Notes: generated by a model from the letters alone, not told the origin. Positions 49,884-58,781 are shown, numbered from the stretch's first letter. The stretch is 64,000 nt of DNA from Eubacteriales bacterium (GCA_030533415.1 JAUNJE010000008.1:1-64000), one strand, 5' to 3'. Program-made: numbers and translations.

Positions 49884-50900
49884 TTACCGTCCTCCTGTGA
49901 TACACACCGCGTGGCAGACACCGGGAATGGGAAGTCCCTGCTGGGTAGAGGTGGGGGACAGCAGCGCCCCGGTGCCGCAAAACAGGATTTTTTTCAGCTT
50001 TCCGGAATTCAGCTGGCCCAGAAGATGGCCGCACAGGGTAATGGCGCTGCATCCGCAGCCGGAGCCGCCGGCGTGAACATCCTGCCGGGTATTGTCAAAT
50101 ACCATGGTGCCGCAGTCCGTCAGCTTCCCGCCCAGGGAGACTCCGTCCCGCTTGGCAAGCTCCAGAAGCATCTCCTTGCCCAGCTGGCCCAGGTCACCGG
50201 TGACGATCAGGTCAAAATCCTCAGGGCCTGTTTTCATATCGTCAAAGTGGGCCTTAATGGTGGAATAGGCCGCCGGGGCCATGGCCGCGCCCATGTTGTT
50301 GGCGTCCTTGATGCCCAGGTCTGTGACAGTTCCGATGGTGCAGGAGGTGATTTTCGGTCCCTTGCCCTGGCTGCAGACCAGCGCCGCGCCGGAGCCGGTC
50401 ACTGTCCACTGGGCTGTGGGTGTGCGCTGGCCTCCGTAGCCCAGAGGGAAACGGTATTGCCGCTCAGAAGAGGCAAAATGGGAGGAGGTCATGGCCACTA
50501 CCTTGTCTGCAAAGCCGCCGCCTACCGCCATGGAAGCCATCAGCAGGCTTTCCGCCATGGTGGAGCAGGCTCCGTAAAGTCCCAAATGGGGAATGCCCAT
50601 ATTTCTAAGGGTGAAGGAGGAACCGATGCACTGGTTCAGCAGGTCGCCGGAAAAAACCAGGTCAAAATCCGTCTGGACCATACCCGCTTTTTCTGCCAGC
50701 TTTTTCAGCGCCTGCTGCTGCATATATTTTTCCGCCTGTTCCCAGGTCTTCTGGCCGAAATAGGTATCCTTGTATTTGAGATCAAAGGTATGGGCAAGGG
50801 GGCCTTCGGATTCCTTCTTGCCCGCCACGCTGGCCCAGGTGGTAATAACCGGGGGAACCTGCAGCACAAAGCTACGCCGCCCCCGTTTGTGGTTTGCCAT
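49884..50900 (-). CDS. spoVAD: Stage V sporulation protein AD
   Basis: The dipicolinate-binding protein of the SpoVA channel, with a thiolase-like fold. The 338 residues include LYGACSTMAESLLMASM, GDLLNQCIGSSFTLRNMGIPHLG and HAGGSGCGCSAITLCGHLL. It is the first gene of the pair and has a good sigma-G promoter (50928-50957), so it should be made in the late forespore. Confidence 0.94.
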   Translation of the reverse strand: MANHKRGRRSFVLQVPPVITTWASVAGKKESEGPLAHTFDLKYKDTYFGQKTWEQAEKYMQQQALKKLAEKAGMVQTDFDLVFSGDLLNQCIGSSFTLRNMGIPHLGLYGACSTMAESLLMASMAVGGGFADKVVAMTSSHFASSERQYRFPLGYGGQRTPTAQWTVTGSGAALVCSQGKGPKITSCTIGTVTDLGIKDANNMGAAMAPAAYSTIKAHFDDMKTGPEDFDLIVTGDLGQLGKEMLLELAKRDGVSLGGKLTDCGTMVFDNTRQDVHAGGSGCGCSAITLCGHLLGQLNSGKLKKILFCGTGALLSPTSTQQGLPIPGVCHAVCITGGR

Positions 50901-50927
50901 AGAAGCACCTTCTTTTCATGTTTTTCC

Positions 50928-50957
50928 TAGTATGTGCCGGTGTTGCAAATACAATTC
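50928..50957 (-). promoter_or_regulatory. Sigma-G-type promoter of spoVAD-spoVAE
   Basis: On the minus strand: GAATT, 18 bases, CATACTA, matching the forespore sigma-G pattern at the -10 exactly. It interlocks with a sigma-A promoter on the other strand. Confidence 0.7.
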
Positions 50958-50971
50958 AAATGGATTATAAT
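50943..50971 (+). promoter_or_regulatory. Promoter of the GNAT-hydrolase-GNAT unit
   Basis: TTGCAA, 17 bases, TATAAT, 23 bases before the first ATG. It overlaps the divergent sigma-G promoter. Confidence 0.8.
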
Positions 50972-50994
50972 AGGAAAAAATGGAGGAAAACCCT

Positions 50995-51495
50995 ATGAAA
51001 TACAGTGTGCGCCCTGCTCAGCCAGCGGATTTTCAGCGAATTGAAGAGATTTATGCCAATGCCAGGGCATTTATGACGGCCAGCGGAAATCCGAACCAGT
51101 GGGGGACAACCCACCCGCCCAAAACGCTGTTGGAACGGGACATTGCGGGAGGAAACCTCTATGTTTTGACGGAGGGGGAACTCATTCACGGCGTATTTTA
51201 TTTCTTCGCCGGCGATGACCCAACCTACGCCAGAATTCAGGATGGCGCGTGGCATTGTGACCGCCCCTATGGAACCATCCACCGCATTGCCGGGGACGGT
51301 TCCGGCGGTATTTTGCAGGCGGCGGTGGAATTTGCCGCACAGCGCTGCCAGTATCTTCGCATTGATACCCATGCCGACAATGCCGTTATGCAGCGGGCCA
51401 TTGAAAAACAGGGCTTCCAGGTGTGCGGAACGATCCTGACGGACGACGGAACACCGAGAATTGCCTATGATTTGATCATGTTGGGAGGAAAATAG
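50995..51495 (+). CDS. GNAT acetyltransferase
   Basis: A 166-residue acetyl-CoA-dependent acetyltransferase. The N-terminal VRPAQPADFQRIEEIYANAR is typical of GNAT proteins and a CoA-binding region follows near residue 95 (DGSGGILQAAVEFAAQ), then LRIDTHADNAVMQRAIEKQGF. The acceptor is unknown. GGAGG lies eight bases before the ATG at 50995. It is the first of three genes read together. Confidence 0.87.
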   Translation: MKYSVRPAQPADFQRIEEIYANARAFMTASGNPNQWGTTHPPKTLLERDIAGGNLYVLTEGELIHGVFYFFAGDDPTYARIQDGAWHCDRPYGTIHRIAGDGSGGILQAAVEFAAQRCQYLRIDTHADNAVMQRAIEKQGFQVCGTILTDDGTPRIAYDLIMLGGK

Positions 51496-51496
51496 A

Positions 51497-52315
51497 ATGC
51501 AGGCTGTGGAACGGACATACCGTACACCTTATGGCACGGTTCACTACTGGGTAAATGTTCTTTCAAAGCAGAGCCCTTGGCTGGTTTTCCTGCCGGGGCT
51601 TACGGCGGACCACCATTTGTTTGACAAACAGATGGAATTCTTTGCGGATCATTGGAATTGCCTGACCTGGGATGCGCCGGCCCATGGAAGCTCCCGCCCC
51701 TTTGCCCTGAAGTTTTCGCTGGGGGATATGGCAAGCTATCTGCATGAAATTTTGAAGGCGGAAGGCGTGGAGCGGCCCATCCTTGTGGGACAGTCCCTTG
51801 GCGGCTATCTTTCTCAGGTCTACATGGACAGATACCCGGATATAGTGGCCGGATTTGTGTCCATCGATTCCAGCCCCCTGAGCCGAAAATACTATACAAA
51901 ATGGGAGCTTGCCATGCTGAAGAACACCAAGTGGATGTATTTGAGCATACCCTGGAAGCTCCTGATCCAGTGGGGCAGCAGGGGTACGGCGGAATCAGAA
52001 TATGGACGCAGCCTCATGAAACAGACGATAGAAAGCTATGAAAAACGGGAATATTGCGAATTGACAGGTTATGGTTTCCGAATTGTCGCGAAAGCTGTGG
52101 AGGACAGGGAAGCCTATCCGATTTCCTGCCCGGTTCAATTGATCTGCGGGGAAAAGGATGGAGCGGGCAGCGTTAAAAGCTATAACAGAAGATGGGAAAA
52201 AGAGGAAGGATACCCAATTTGCTGGATTCCCAATGCGGGACACAATTCCAATACGGATGCGCCGGAATTGGTCAATCAAATGATTGAAGCCTTTGGAAAG
52301 AGGATACCGTTATGA
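51497..52315 (+). CDS. Alpha/beta hydrolase
   Basis: A 272-residue hydrolase with nucleophile motif GQSLGGY, an oxyanion-region LPGLTADHHLFDKQM, an acidic residue in LICGEKDGAG and the histidine in PNAGHNSNTD. No signal peptide is present, so it works in the cytoplasm; the ester or amide substrate is unknown. One base separates it from the GNAT gene and it overlaps the next by four bases. Confidence 0.87.
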   Translation: MQAVERTYRTPYGTVHYWVNVLSKQSPWLVFLPGLTADHHLFDKQMEFFADHWNCLTWDAPAHGSSRPFALKFSLGDMASYLHEILKAEGVERPILVGQSLGGYLSQVYMDRYPDIVAGFVSIDSSPLSRKYYTKWELAMLKNTKWMYLSIPWKLLIQWGSRGTAESEYGRSLMKQTIESYEKREYCELTGYGFRIVAKAVEDREAYPISCPVQLICGEKDGAGSVKSYNRRWEKEEGYPICWIPNAGHNSNTDAPELVNQMIEAFGKRIPL

Positions 52316-52758
52316 TCAGACCGGCAAATAAAAAGGATATTTCCCGAATTGCGGAGATTTTGGTGTTTACAAAACGGATGAATTTCCGTCCTATTTTTCA
52401 CGATGACCAGTTTTCCTTTGGAGAATTGCAGGTGCTCCGTGTGGCACAGGCGTATTTGGACCATCCGGAGATTTTGAACCTGATTTGGGTCTTTGATGAC
52501 GGAATCGTGAAAGGGCTGATCCATATTGCCGGGGAGGAAGTAAAGCAGCTGTACGTTGACCACTTCTTTGAGGGCGAAGGGATTGGGGGAAAGCTGCTGG
52601 AATTTGCTATAGAAGCCTTTGATGTCCGTTGTTTGTGGGCGCTGGAAAAGAATCACAGGGCCTTGGCTTTTTATGATCGGCATGGTTTCCGGGACAGCGG
52701 AATCTGGCAATACGAGGAAGGGACAACGGAGCGGCTTTTGAAGCTGGTAAGGCAATAG
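52312..52758 (+). CDS. GNAT acetyltransferase, second copy in the unit
   Basis: A 148-residue acetyltransferase starting IRPANKKDISRIAEILVFT, with a CoA loop near FEGEGIGGKLLEFAIEAF and the C-terminal ALEKNHRALAFYDRHGFRDSG. It differs in sequence from the first GNAT gene, so it is not a recent duplicate. It ends the three-gene unit. Confidence 0.87.
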   Translation: MIRPANKKDISRIAEILVFTKRMNFRPIFHDDQFSFGELQVLRVAQAYLDHPEILNLIWVFDDGIVKGLIHIAGEEVKQLYVDHFFEGEGIGGKLLEFAIEAFDVRCLWALEKNHRALAFYDRHGFRDSGIWQYEEGTTERLLKLVRQ

Positions 52759-52770
52759 CGGGGGAGGAAA

Positions 52771-52893
52771 ATGGAAAGGGGAATCATGAGCGGAAACCGG
52801 CTGAAAGCCGTTGCAATGGCAGCTATGACGGTGGAGCATGTCATTTCGGCCTTCTTTATAAAAATGAAGCATTTTTATAAAGAAACAGTATGA
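52771..52893 (+). pseudogene. Truncated TraX-like fragment
   Basis: GGGGAGG precedes an ATG that opens a 40-residue frame. Its first part, SGNRLKAVAMAAMTVEHVIS plus AFF, matches the start of TraX-type membrane acyltransferases. After AFF the frame runs straight into the hairpin repeat and stops. The rest of the gene is missing, so a deletion or repeat-linked rearrangement seems to have cut it. It might alternatively be a real 40-residue peptide. Confidence 0.45.
52852..52884. repeat. 15-pair hairpin, repeat family member
   Basis: TTCTTTATAAAAATG, loop AAG, CATTTTTATAAAGAA. Same stem length and loop size as 15260-15292. CAGTATGA follows just after it, and the same eight bases occur near 15417-15424. 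Confidence 0.75.
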
Positions 52894-52908
52894 TATTGGC
52901 AAAAAGAA

Positions 52909-52941
52909 GCTGGCATCCAAACTGGATGCCAGCAAAATTTT
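52909..52941. terminator. Bidirectional terminator
   Basis: GCTGGCATCCA/TGGATGCCAGC with a three-base loop, T-rich on both sides. It ends the NlpC/P60 gene on the minus strand. Confidence 0.8.
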
Positions 52942-52950
52942 TCTGTTTTA

Positions 52951-53970
52951 TCAGCCCATTCTGCGGGCGCCGTAGTAGTGTTCGGCCCAATAGCCGCTGG
53001 TCAGGTCGGAATAGGAAACCGTGGAGCGGGAGTTGGGGGAGTGGATGAATTGACCGTTGCCAGCGTAAATGCCGACATGGGAAATACCGCTGGCGTATGT
53101 ACCGGCAAAGAAGACGATGTCGCCAACCTGCAGATCAGACTTATCCACGGAAGTGCCCTGCCTATACTGGTCCGCCGGGGTGCGGTAGGGAGAATAGCCC
53201 AGCTGCTTCAGAACATAGTAGACAAAACCGGAGCAGTCAAAGCCACTGGGAGAGGCGCCGCCGTTGACATAAGGCGTACCAAGGTACTTCTGGGCTTCCG
53301 CAAGGATTTCATCACCGGTGGCGCTGCCCACAGTTTCCTCGGGAACCGCAGAGGAGGAAGAATTGGAAGTTTCGGAAGAGGCGGTACCATTCAGGGCAGC
53401 CGCACTGGGCGCAGTGCCGATGGATTTGCCATGGCGGAAGAATTTGGGGGAGTTGGGGGAAGCCTGATTTTCATAGGGGATTTCCGTCAGTTCCACAAAG
53501 TCACTGCGGACATAACAGGTTTTGCCGCTGTAGATGACCTTGTACCAGCCGTTGTTCAGGCCGATGATGTAGCACTTGTCCCCCTGAGAGGCTACGGCGG
53601 ATACGCCATAGGAGGTGGAGGGGCCGGAACGAAGGTTTACACCGCTGCCGGTGATCTGCCCGTAGCCCAGTTCCGCGTTTTCGCAGGTGAGTACGTCCAG
53701 GTAATCCTCGTGCATGTAACCTTCCTGGAGATTGTAGTTGACCTTGTACCACTCCCCGCTTTTGCTGATGACCACAACACAGTCGTTGTTGGGGGCCATA
53801 CACAGCGTGGAGGAGTTGGTATCCGGCTCGCTTCTCAGGCGCAGGGAAGTGGCGTTTACGAAGCCGATGCCGTACATGGTGTCGCTTGCGGCAGATGCGG
53901 TGATGGAAAGAATGCCGGCGGACAACACCATGGCCAGCATCAGGGTGATTATTTTTCTGGTGATCTTCAT
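52951..53970 (-). CDS. Secreted NlpC/P60 cell-wall hydrolase with two SH3 domains
   Basis: A 339-residue exported peptidoglycan endopeptidase. A signal peptide (1-28) is followed by two bacterial SH3 domains (about 35-95 and 103-160, each with RSxP near its start), a Ser-rich linker and an NlpC/P60 domain (from about 215) with Cys246 in FDCSGFV, His298 in SHVGIYAGN and His310. It should cut stem peptides between D-Glu and diamino acid. It stands alone. Confidence 0.93.
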   Translation of the reverse strand: MKITRKIITLMLAMVLSAGILSITASAASDTMYGIGFVNATSLRLRSEPDTNSSTLCMAPNNDCVVVISKSGEWYKVNYNLQEGYMHEDYLDVLTCENAELGYGQITGSGVNLRSGPSTSYGVSAVASQGDKCYIIGLNNGWYKVIYSGKTCYVRSDFVELTEIPYENQASPNSPKFFRHGKSIGTAPSAAALNGTASSETSNSSSSAVPEETVGSATGDEILAEAQKYLGTPYVNGGASPSGFDCSGFVYYVLKQLGYSPYRTPADQYRQGTSVDKSDLQVGDIVFFAGTYASGISHVGIYAGNGQFIHSPNSRSTVSYSDLTSGYWAEHYYGARRMG

Positions 53971-54040
53971 ACTTTGCCTCCGTCTTTGGTAAGGCAGTCT
54001 CTAGGGATGGATTTGGGGACTGCTCAAAAAACAGCGGGAT

Positions 54041-54331
54041 TTATTTACCCGCCAGTGCGCGCTCCAGCCACACACAGCCCACATCCAGGGCAGTGTAGAA
54101 GCCGTCTTTCTCACTTTTTTTAACAATGCGGTCCCGGCTCTTGGCGGCAGGATCGGTCAGCTGAAGCTGAACGGACACGCGGGTCGCGATGTCCATATCG
54201 CCCATCTTTTTGCTCTCCAAAACCTGGAGCATAACGATGTGGCTGTCGGCCATGGAACCGTAGTACACAAGGTTATCCTTGCGCATCAGCGGACGGCCTT
54301 TGTACATTAAAACTGCATTTTCCTCAGCCAT
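54041..54331 (-). CDS. Conserved-looking small protein, function unknown
   Basis: A 96-residue soluble protein starting MAEENAVLMYKGRPLMRKDN, with mixed strand and helix character and no signal peptide, cysteine cluster or known motif. I do not recognise the family. CAGGAGG lies before the ATG and its promoter is covered by an inverted repeat, so it is a real and regulated gene. Confidence 0.75.
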   Translation of the reverse strand: MAEENAVLMYKGRPLMRKDNLVYYGSMADSHIVMLQVLESKKMGDMDIATRVSVQLQLTDPAAKSRDRIVKKSEKDGFYTALDVGCVWLERALAGK

Positions 54332-54361
54332 GAAAATACCTCCTGAACAAAATGTAATCAG

Positions 54362-54390
54362 ATTGTAACATATTGTTACACAGATGTCAA
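54362..54390 (-). promoter_or_regulatory. Promoter with embedded inverted repeat
   Basis: On the minus strand: TTGACA, 17 bases, TACAAT. The perfect repeat TGTAACA-TAT-TGTTACA (54364-54380) fills the spacer and part of the -10, an ideal repressor site. Confidence 0.75.
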
Positions 54391-54543
54391 GCTTTTTGTT
54401 GCAAATTCAGGGTGAAACCCTCGGTTTACGTAACAATTCCTGAAAATATGATGAAAAACAGAAAGACGGAGGGGCAAGTATGAGATTGTCAAGATGCACG
54501 GCAGTTTACATAAAAACACTTTTTGCGAACCGCCTTGAAAAAA

Positions 54544-54574
54544 CAAGAGGCCTTTGCCTGTGCAAAAGCCTCTT
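54544..54574 (-). terminator. Terminator of ireB
   Basis: On the minus strand AAGAGGCTTTTGC pairs with GCAAAGGCCTCTT, followed by GTTTTTTC. Confidence 0.8.
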
Positions 54575-54583
54575 GGCTTTGGA

Positions 54584-54838
54584 TCATTCCTGCTCGAAAA
54601 GATATGCGCTGACAAGCACCTGCATCAGCTCATCCCGGTCGATCTTGCAGATCATGCTGCGGGCGCCGTTGTAATTGGTGATATAGGTAGGATCCTCGGT
54701 CAGCAGGTAGCCGACGATCTGGTTGATGGGATTGTAGCCTTTTTCTGTCAAGGCCTCATACACACTCCGGAGAATGCGCCGCATATTCTCTTTGTCGTCG
54801 CTGGGTACGGTAAATTTCTGTGTGTCCTTTTCCGTCAT
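54584..54838 (-). CDS. ireB: IreB family regulatory protein (UPF0297)
   Basis: An 84-residue protein matching IreB/YrzL closely, with NINQ-type core [21 protein letters not shown] and the end [14 protein letters not shown]. In Enterococcus it is phosphorylated by the Ser/Thr kinase IreK and tunes cephalosporin tolerance. In most Firmicutes it precedes the Holliday junction resolvase gene ruvX; here it does not. Confidence 0.92.
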   Translation of the reverse strand: MTEKDTQKFTVPSDDKENMRRILRSVYEALTEKGYNPINQIVGYLLTEDPTYITNYNGARSMICKIDRDELMQVLVSAYLFEQE

Positions 54839-54944
54839 GGTCTTCAGCCTCCTTTTAGCTTCAAGAATATAGTCATTATAACCGAAATCCGGCGGCCTGT
54901 AAAGCCCTGAATACGGAAATTTTTGTTAAATTTTGCTCCATTTG

Positions 54945-54988
54945 CCCCAAAATCAGGAGCAGAAGCCGTCCATGTCCTGATTTTGGGG
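54945..54988 (-). terminator. Hairpin downstream of pheT
   Basis: A 14-pair stem CCCCAAAATCAGGA/TCCTGATTTTGGGG with a 16-base loop, eight bases past the pheT stop. The T tail is weak. Confidence 0.6.
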
Positions 54989-54996
54989 ATAAACGG

Positions 54997-57384
54997 TTAC
55001 CGAAGAGACGCGTCCAGCTTTTCCTTCAACGCTGTCAGGACCTTGGTGACCACGGTCTCGGAGTCGGTATCGGTCAGGGTGCGTTCATCGGAGCGCAGCT
55101 CCAGAGAGAAGGCCATGCTCTTCTTCCCCTCGGGCACGCCCACGCCACGGTAAATATCGAACAGCTTCACATCCCGCAGCAGCTTTCCGGCAGCGGCGGT
55201 GATGACATCCTCTACCTGGGCGACGGTGATCTCCTCGGCGCAGACCAGGGACAGGTCCCGGGAAACGGTGGGATACTTGGGCAGGGGGGTGTAGGTGGCG
55301 TCAGGCAGCCGGCAGGCCAGCAGCTTGGTGAAGTTGATCTCCGCGCAGTAGATATCCGCTTCAATGCCGTAATTCTGAGCCACCAGAGGATGCACTTGGC
55401 CCAGGATACCCACGTCCACGCCGTCAATGGTGACCTTTGCGCAGCGGCCGGGATGGAAGCTTGGGTTGTCCTTCACGGCGCAGTAGCTTGCTTTCTTGAG
55501 ACGCAGGCCGGCAAAAACGGCTTCCAGTTCGCCCTTCAACGTGAAGAAGGTCTCATTGGCGCCATAGGTGCCAAGCACCAGCATTTTTGGTTCTTCAGGC
55601 AGGGACTGGCCCTCCACAGGCAGATAAATCTTTGCCACTTCATAGAGCTTGACGCACTTATTGTGATAGGCGCTGTTCCGGGACAGAATCTCCAGCATGG
55701 AGGGCAGTGCGATGGTGCGCATGATGGAGGTATCCTCACCCAGCGGATTCTGGATCCGCAGGGCGTTGCGCAGGGGGGAATCGGCGGGAAGCCGGATCTG
55801 GTCAAAGACCGCGGGGGAAACGAAGGAATAGGTGATGATCTCGCTGTAGCCCAGCCCGCGGCACAGGGTACCCGCCTTGGCTTCCAGCTTCATCTCGGGG
55901 GAATAGCCGCCCTGGGTGGAGGTCTTGAAGGCGGTGGTGGGGATCTCATTGTAGCCGTAGGAGCGGCCCACTTCCTCCGCGATGTCCGCCATCAGGTTCA
56001 GGTCAGGCCGGAAGGAGGGAACCAAAATGGTGTCGCCTTCCACGGGGATTTCCAGCAGGTTCAGGTATTTTACCATATCCTCCCTGGAGATATCCGTGCC
56101 CAGCAGGCGGTTGATCTTATCGCATTCCAGGGGCAGGGTCTTGGCTTCCGGGACGTAGTTGATCACGTCGATGGTGCCGTTCAGCACATCGCCGCATTCC
56201 AGCAGCTCCACCAGTTCACAGGCGCGTTGTACTGCGGGAATGGTCATCATGGGATCCAGCTTCTTTTCAAACTTGCCGGAGGCTTCGGTGCGCATACCAA
56301 GGGCCAAAGCGGTCTGACGGATGGAAGTGCCGTCAAAGTTGGCGGACTCGAAAACCACCATGGTGGTATCGTCCATGATTTCGGAGTTTTCACCGCCCAT
56401 GATGCCGGCCAGACCGATGGGCTTATGGTCGTCGGCGATGACCAGCATCCCGGCCTTCAGATTGCGGACATTGCCGTCCAGGGTGGTCAGGGTTTCCCCC
56501 TCCTCCGCTTCCCGCACCACGATTTTCCCAGAGGAAACATAGCGGTAGTCGAAGGCGTGCATGGGCTGGCCGTATTCCAGCATGACATAGTTGGTGATGT
56601 CCACAATATTATTGATGGGCCGGACGCCGTTGGCCCGCAGCCTCTGGCGCAGCCATTTGGGGGAGGGGCCGATTTTCACATTGGCCACCATCCGGGAGGA
56701 GTAACGGTTGCACAGTTCCGTGGCAGGGACTTCCACATCCAGGTAATCGTAAATGTCCCCGGCATCGCTGCCCTTGACCACAGGCTCATGGTGCCGCATG
56801 GACTTGCCGAAGGCCGCGGCAGCCTCCCGGGCCAGGCCGATGATGGAATAGCAGTCCGGGCGGTTATTGGTGATCTCGAAATCCACGATGGTGTCATCAT
56901 TGCCGATGACCAGGTTGATATCGTCGCCGGGCTTGCAGTTTTCACCGTTGAGAATCCAAATGCCGTCGGCGTAAGCGCCGGGAACGTCGTTCTGGGTCAG
57001 CCCCAGCTCCGCAAAGGAGCAGAGCATACCGTTGGACAGTTCTCCGCGAAGCTTGCCCTTGGTGATGTGGACGCCACCGGGGAGCCAGGAGTTGTGCAGG
57101 GCGGTGGGGACCAGGTCGCCCTCATGGACATTCTGGGCGCCGGTGACGATCTGGACAGGCTCCGCCTGTCCCACATCTACCTGGCAGACCCACATATGGT
57201 CGGAGTTGGTGTGGCGCACAATGGAGAGCACCTTGCCCACAACGACATTTTTGATCTCCGCATCCATCCGCTCCCAGGTCTCCACCTTTTGACCGAATAC
57301 GGTCATGGTTTCCACAAATTCCTTATCGGAAACGCTGGAAAGGTCCACGAATTCCTCATTCAGCCATTTTCTGTTGAGTTTCAT
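54997..57384 (-). CDS. pheT: Phenylalanyl-tRNA synthetase beta subunit
   Basis: The 795-residue beta subunit. In order: a tRNA-binding OB domain (about 40-150), B3/B4 editing domain, B5 domain, synthetase-like core and the C-terminal anticodon-binding domain (YPTVSRDLSLVCAEEITVAQVE near 710). It follows pheS by 13 bases and shares its T-box. Confidence 0.96.
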   Translation of the reverse strand: MKLNRKWLNEEFVDLSSVSDKEFVETMTVFGQKVETWERMDAEIKNVVVGKVLSIVRHTNSDHMWVCQVDVGQAEPVQIVTGAQNVHEGDLVPTALHNSWLPGGVHITKGKLRGELSNGMLCSFAELGLTQNDVPGAYADGIWILNGENCKPGDDINLVIGNDDTIVDFEITNNRPDCYSIIGLAREAAAAFGKSMRHHEPVVKGSDAGDIYDYLDVEVPATELCNRYSSRMVANVKIGPSPKWLRQRLRANGVRPINNIVDITNYVMLEYGQPMHAFDYRYVSSGKIVVREAEEGETLTTLDGNVRNLKAGMLVIADDHKPIGLAGIMGGENSEIMDDTTMVVFESANFDGTSIRQTALALGMRTEASGKFEKKLDPMMTIPAVQRACELVELLECGDVLNGTIDVINYVPEAKTLPLECDKINRLLGTDISREDMVKYLNLLEIPVEGDTILVPSFRPDLNLMADIAEEVGRSYGYNEIPTTAFKTSTQGGYSPEMKLEAKAGTLCRGLGYSEIITYSFVSPAVFDQIRLPADSPLRNALRIQNPLGEDTSIMRTIALPSMLEILSRNSAYHNKCVKLYEVAKIYLPVEGQSLPEEPKMLVLGTYGANETFFTLKGELEAVFAGLRLKKASYCAVKDNPSFHPGRCAKVTIDGVDVGILGQVHPLVAQNYGIEADIYCAEINFTKLLACRLPDATYTPLPKYPTVSRDLSLVCAEEITVAQVEDVITAAAGKLLRDVKLFDIYRGVGVPEGKKSMAFSLELRSDERTLTDTDSETVVTKVLTALKEKLDASLR

Positions 57385-57397
57385 TTTCTATCCCTCC

Positions 57398-58441
57398 TTA
57401 GAACTGGTTCAGGAACCGCACATCGTTGTCGAAGATCAAACGCAGGTCATTGATCTTCATGCGGCCCATGGCGGTGCGCTCCAGGCCCATGCCGAAGGCA
57501 AAGCCGGAGTACTTTTCCGGGTCGATGCCGCAGTTTTCCAGGACCTTGGGGTGAACCATGCCGGCGCCCAGCAGCTCGATCCAGCCTTCACCGTGGCAGG
57601 TGGAGCAGACCTGTCCGCCGATCTCTCCGCTGCCGTGGCACTTGTGGCACGGCCTATCCATTTCGCAGCTCGGCTCGGTGAAGGGGAAGTGATGGGGGCG
57701 GAAGCGGACCTGGGCGTCATGGCCGTAGATTTTGTTAATGATGTTGATCAGCGCGCCCTTCAGGTCGCCCATGGTGATGTTTTCCGCCACCACAAGTCCC
57801 TCAATTTGATGGAACATGGGGGAGTGGGTGGCGTCGGCTTCATCCTTCCGGAATACCCGGCCGGGAGCCAGCATACACAGGGGCGGCTTGTTGTTTTCCA
57901 TGAAGCGGATCTGCATGGAGCTGGTCTGGGTGCGCAGCAGCACGCTGTCGTCGTCGGTAAAATAGAAGGTGTCGGAGCGGTCCCGGGAGGGATGCCCTTC
58001 TTCAGTGTTCAGACGGGTAAAATTGTAGCTGGCAAGTTCCACCTCAGGCCCGTCCACTACGGTGTAGCCCATGCCCACAAAGATGTCCTTGATCTCCTGC
58101 AGCACCTGGTTCATGGGATGCTGATGGCCAATGGCTACCGCTTCGCCGGGAATGGTGACGTCGATGGCCTCAGCGGCCAGCTTGGATTCCAGAACGGCGG
58201 CGTGGATGGCGGCCTTGCGCTCCTCCAGCTTTGCCTCGATCTCTGCTCGGACGGTGTTGGCGATTTGGCCCATGACGGGGCGCTCCTCGGGGGACAGCTT
58301 TCCCATCTGCTTCAGGACAGCGGTCAGCGCGCCCTTTTTGCCCAGCAGCCGGACCCGCTGCTCTTCCAGCTCAGCCGGAGTGGCGGAAGATTCCAGGGCT
58401 GCCAGAGCATTTTTCTTGATCTGCTCCAATTGTTCTCTCAT
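57398..58441 (-). CDS. pheS: Phenylalanyl-tRNA synthetase alpha subunit
   Basis: The 347-residue catalytic alpha subunit. An N-terminal coiled coil is followed by the class II core with GHQHPMNQVLQEI, FRKDEADATHSPMFHQIEGL, a CxxC zinc-type loop (CHKCHGSGEIGGQVCSTCHG) and GLERTAM. GGAGG lies before the ATG. It is the first gene after a T-box. Confidence 0.97.
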   Translation of the reverse strand: MREQLEQIKKNALAALESSATPAELEEQRVRLLGKKGALTAVLKQMGKLSPEERPVMGQIANTVRAEIEAKLEERKAAIHAAVLESKLAAEAIDVTIPGEAVAIGHQHPMNQVLQEIKDIFVGMGYTVVDGPEVELASYNFTRLNTEEGHPSRDRSDTFYFTDDDSVLLRTQTSSMQIRFMENNKPPLCMLAPGRVFRKDEADATHSPMFHQIEGLVVAENITMGDLKGALINIINKIYGHDAQVRFRPHHFPFTEPSCEMDRPCHKCHGSGEIGGQVCSTCHGEGWIELLGAGMVHPKVLENCGIDPEKYSGFAFGMGLERTAMGRMKINDLRLIFDNDVRFLNQF

Positions 58442-58469
58442 TTTGATTCCTCCTAAAAGGTTACTGATA

Positions 58470-58735
58470 AAATAAAACGCCCATCATCCCTACTCTGGGG
58501 ACGAAAGGCATTCCTTCCGCGGTACCACCCGCATTTCGCCGAAGACGGCGCGCTTTTCGGATGCAGACACATCCAAGACCGTTAACGGAGTCACCCGTCC
58601 AACCCTACTTTTCGTTCAGGCAGCAGCTCCTGGGAGAAAGCCCGGCATTGCACGCAAGCGGATCCCACCATCCCGCTCTCTCTACGGTCGCAAACCAATA
58701 CAAGGCAGCCCAATCATCGCTTTTGACATATCTTT
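58470..58735 (-). ncRNA. T-box riboswitch of pheST
   Basis: On the minus strand: an AGAGAGAG stem I segment, the T-box GGGTGGTACCGCGG (58518-58531) and a terminator (CGTCCCC...GGGATG) with tail TTTTATTTT. The antiterminator TGGT suits a tRNA with A73, as tRNA-Phe has. A TTC codon (58636-58638) lies on the 3' side of stem I and is the probable specifier, though I did not resolve the loop fully. Confidence 0.9.
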
Positions 58736-58738
58736 GCT

Positions 58739-58767
58739 ATATTAGCATATTCAGAGAAAATATGCAA
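58739..58767 (-). promoter_or_regulatory. Promoter of the pheST unit
   Basis: On the minus strand: TTGCAT, 17 bases, TAATAT, just ahead of the T-box leader. Confidence 0.7.
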
Positions 58768-58781
58768 GCTTTTTTTCTGCC

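Noticed and set aside
54480..54674. A 64-codon plus-strand frame
   Set aside because: It runs through the ireB terminator and antisense to ireB, with no family similarity.
55390..57453. A 687-codon open frame on the plus strand
   Set aside because: Antisense shadow of pheT.
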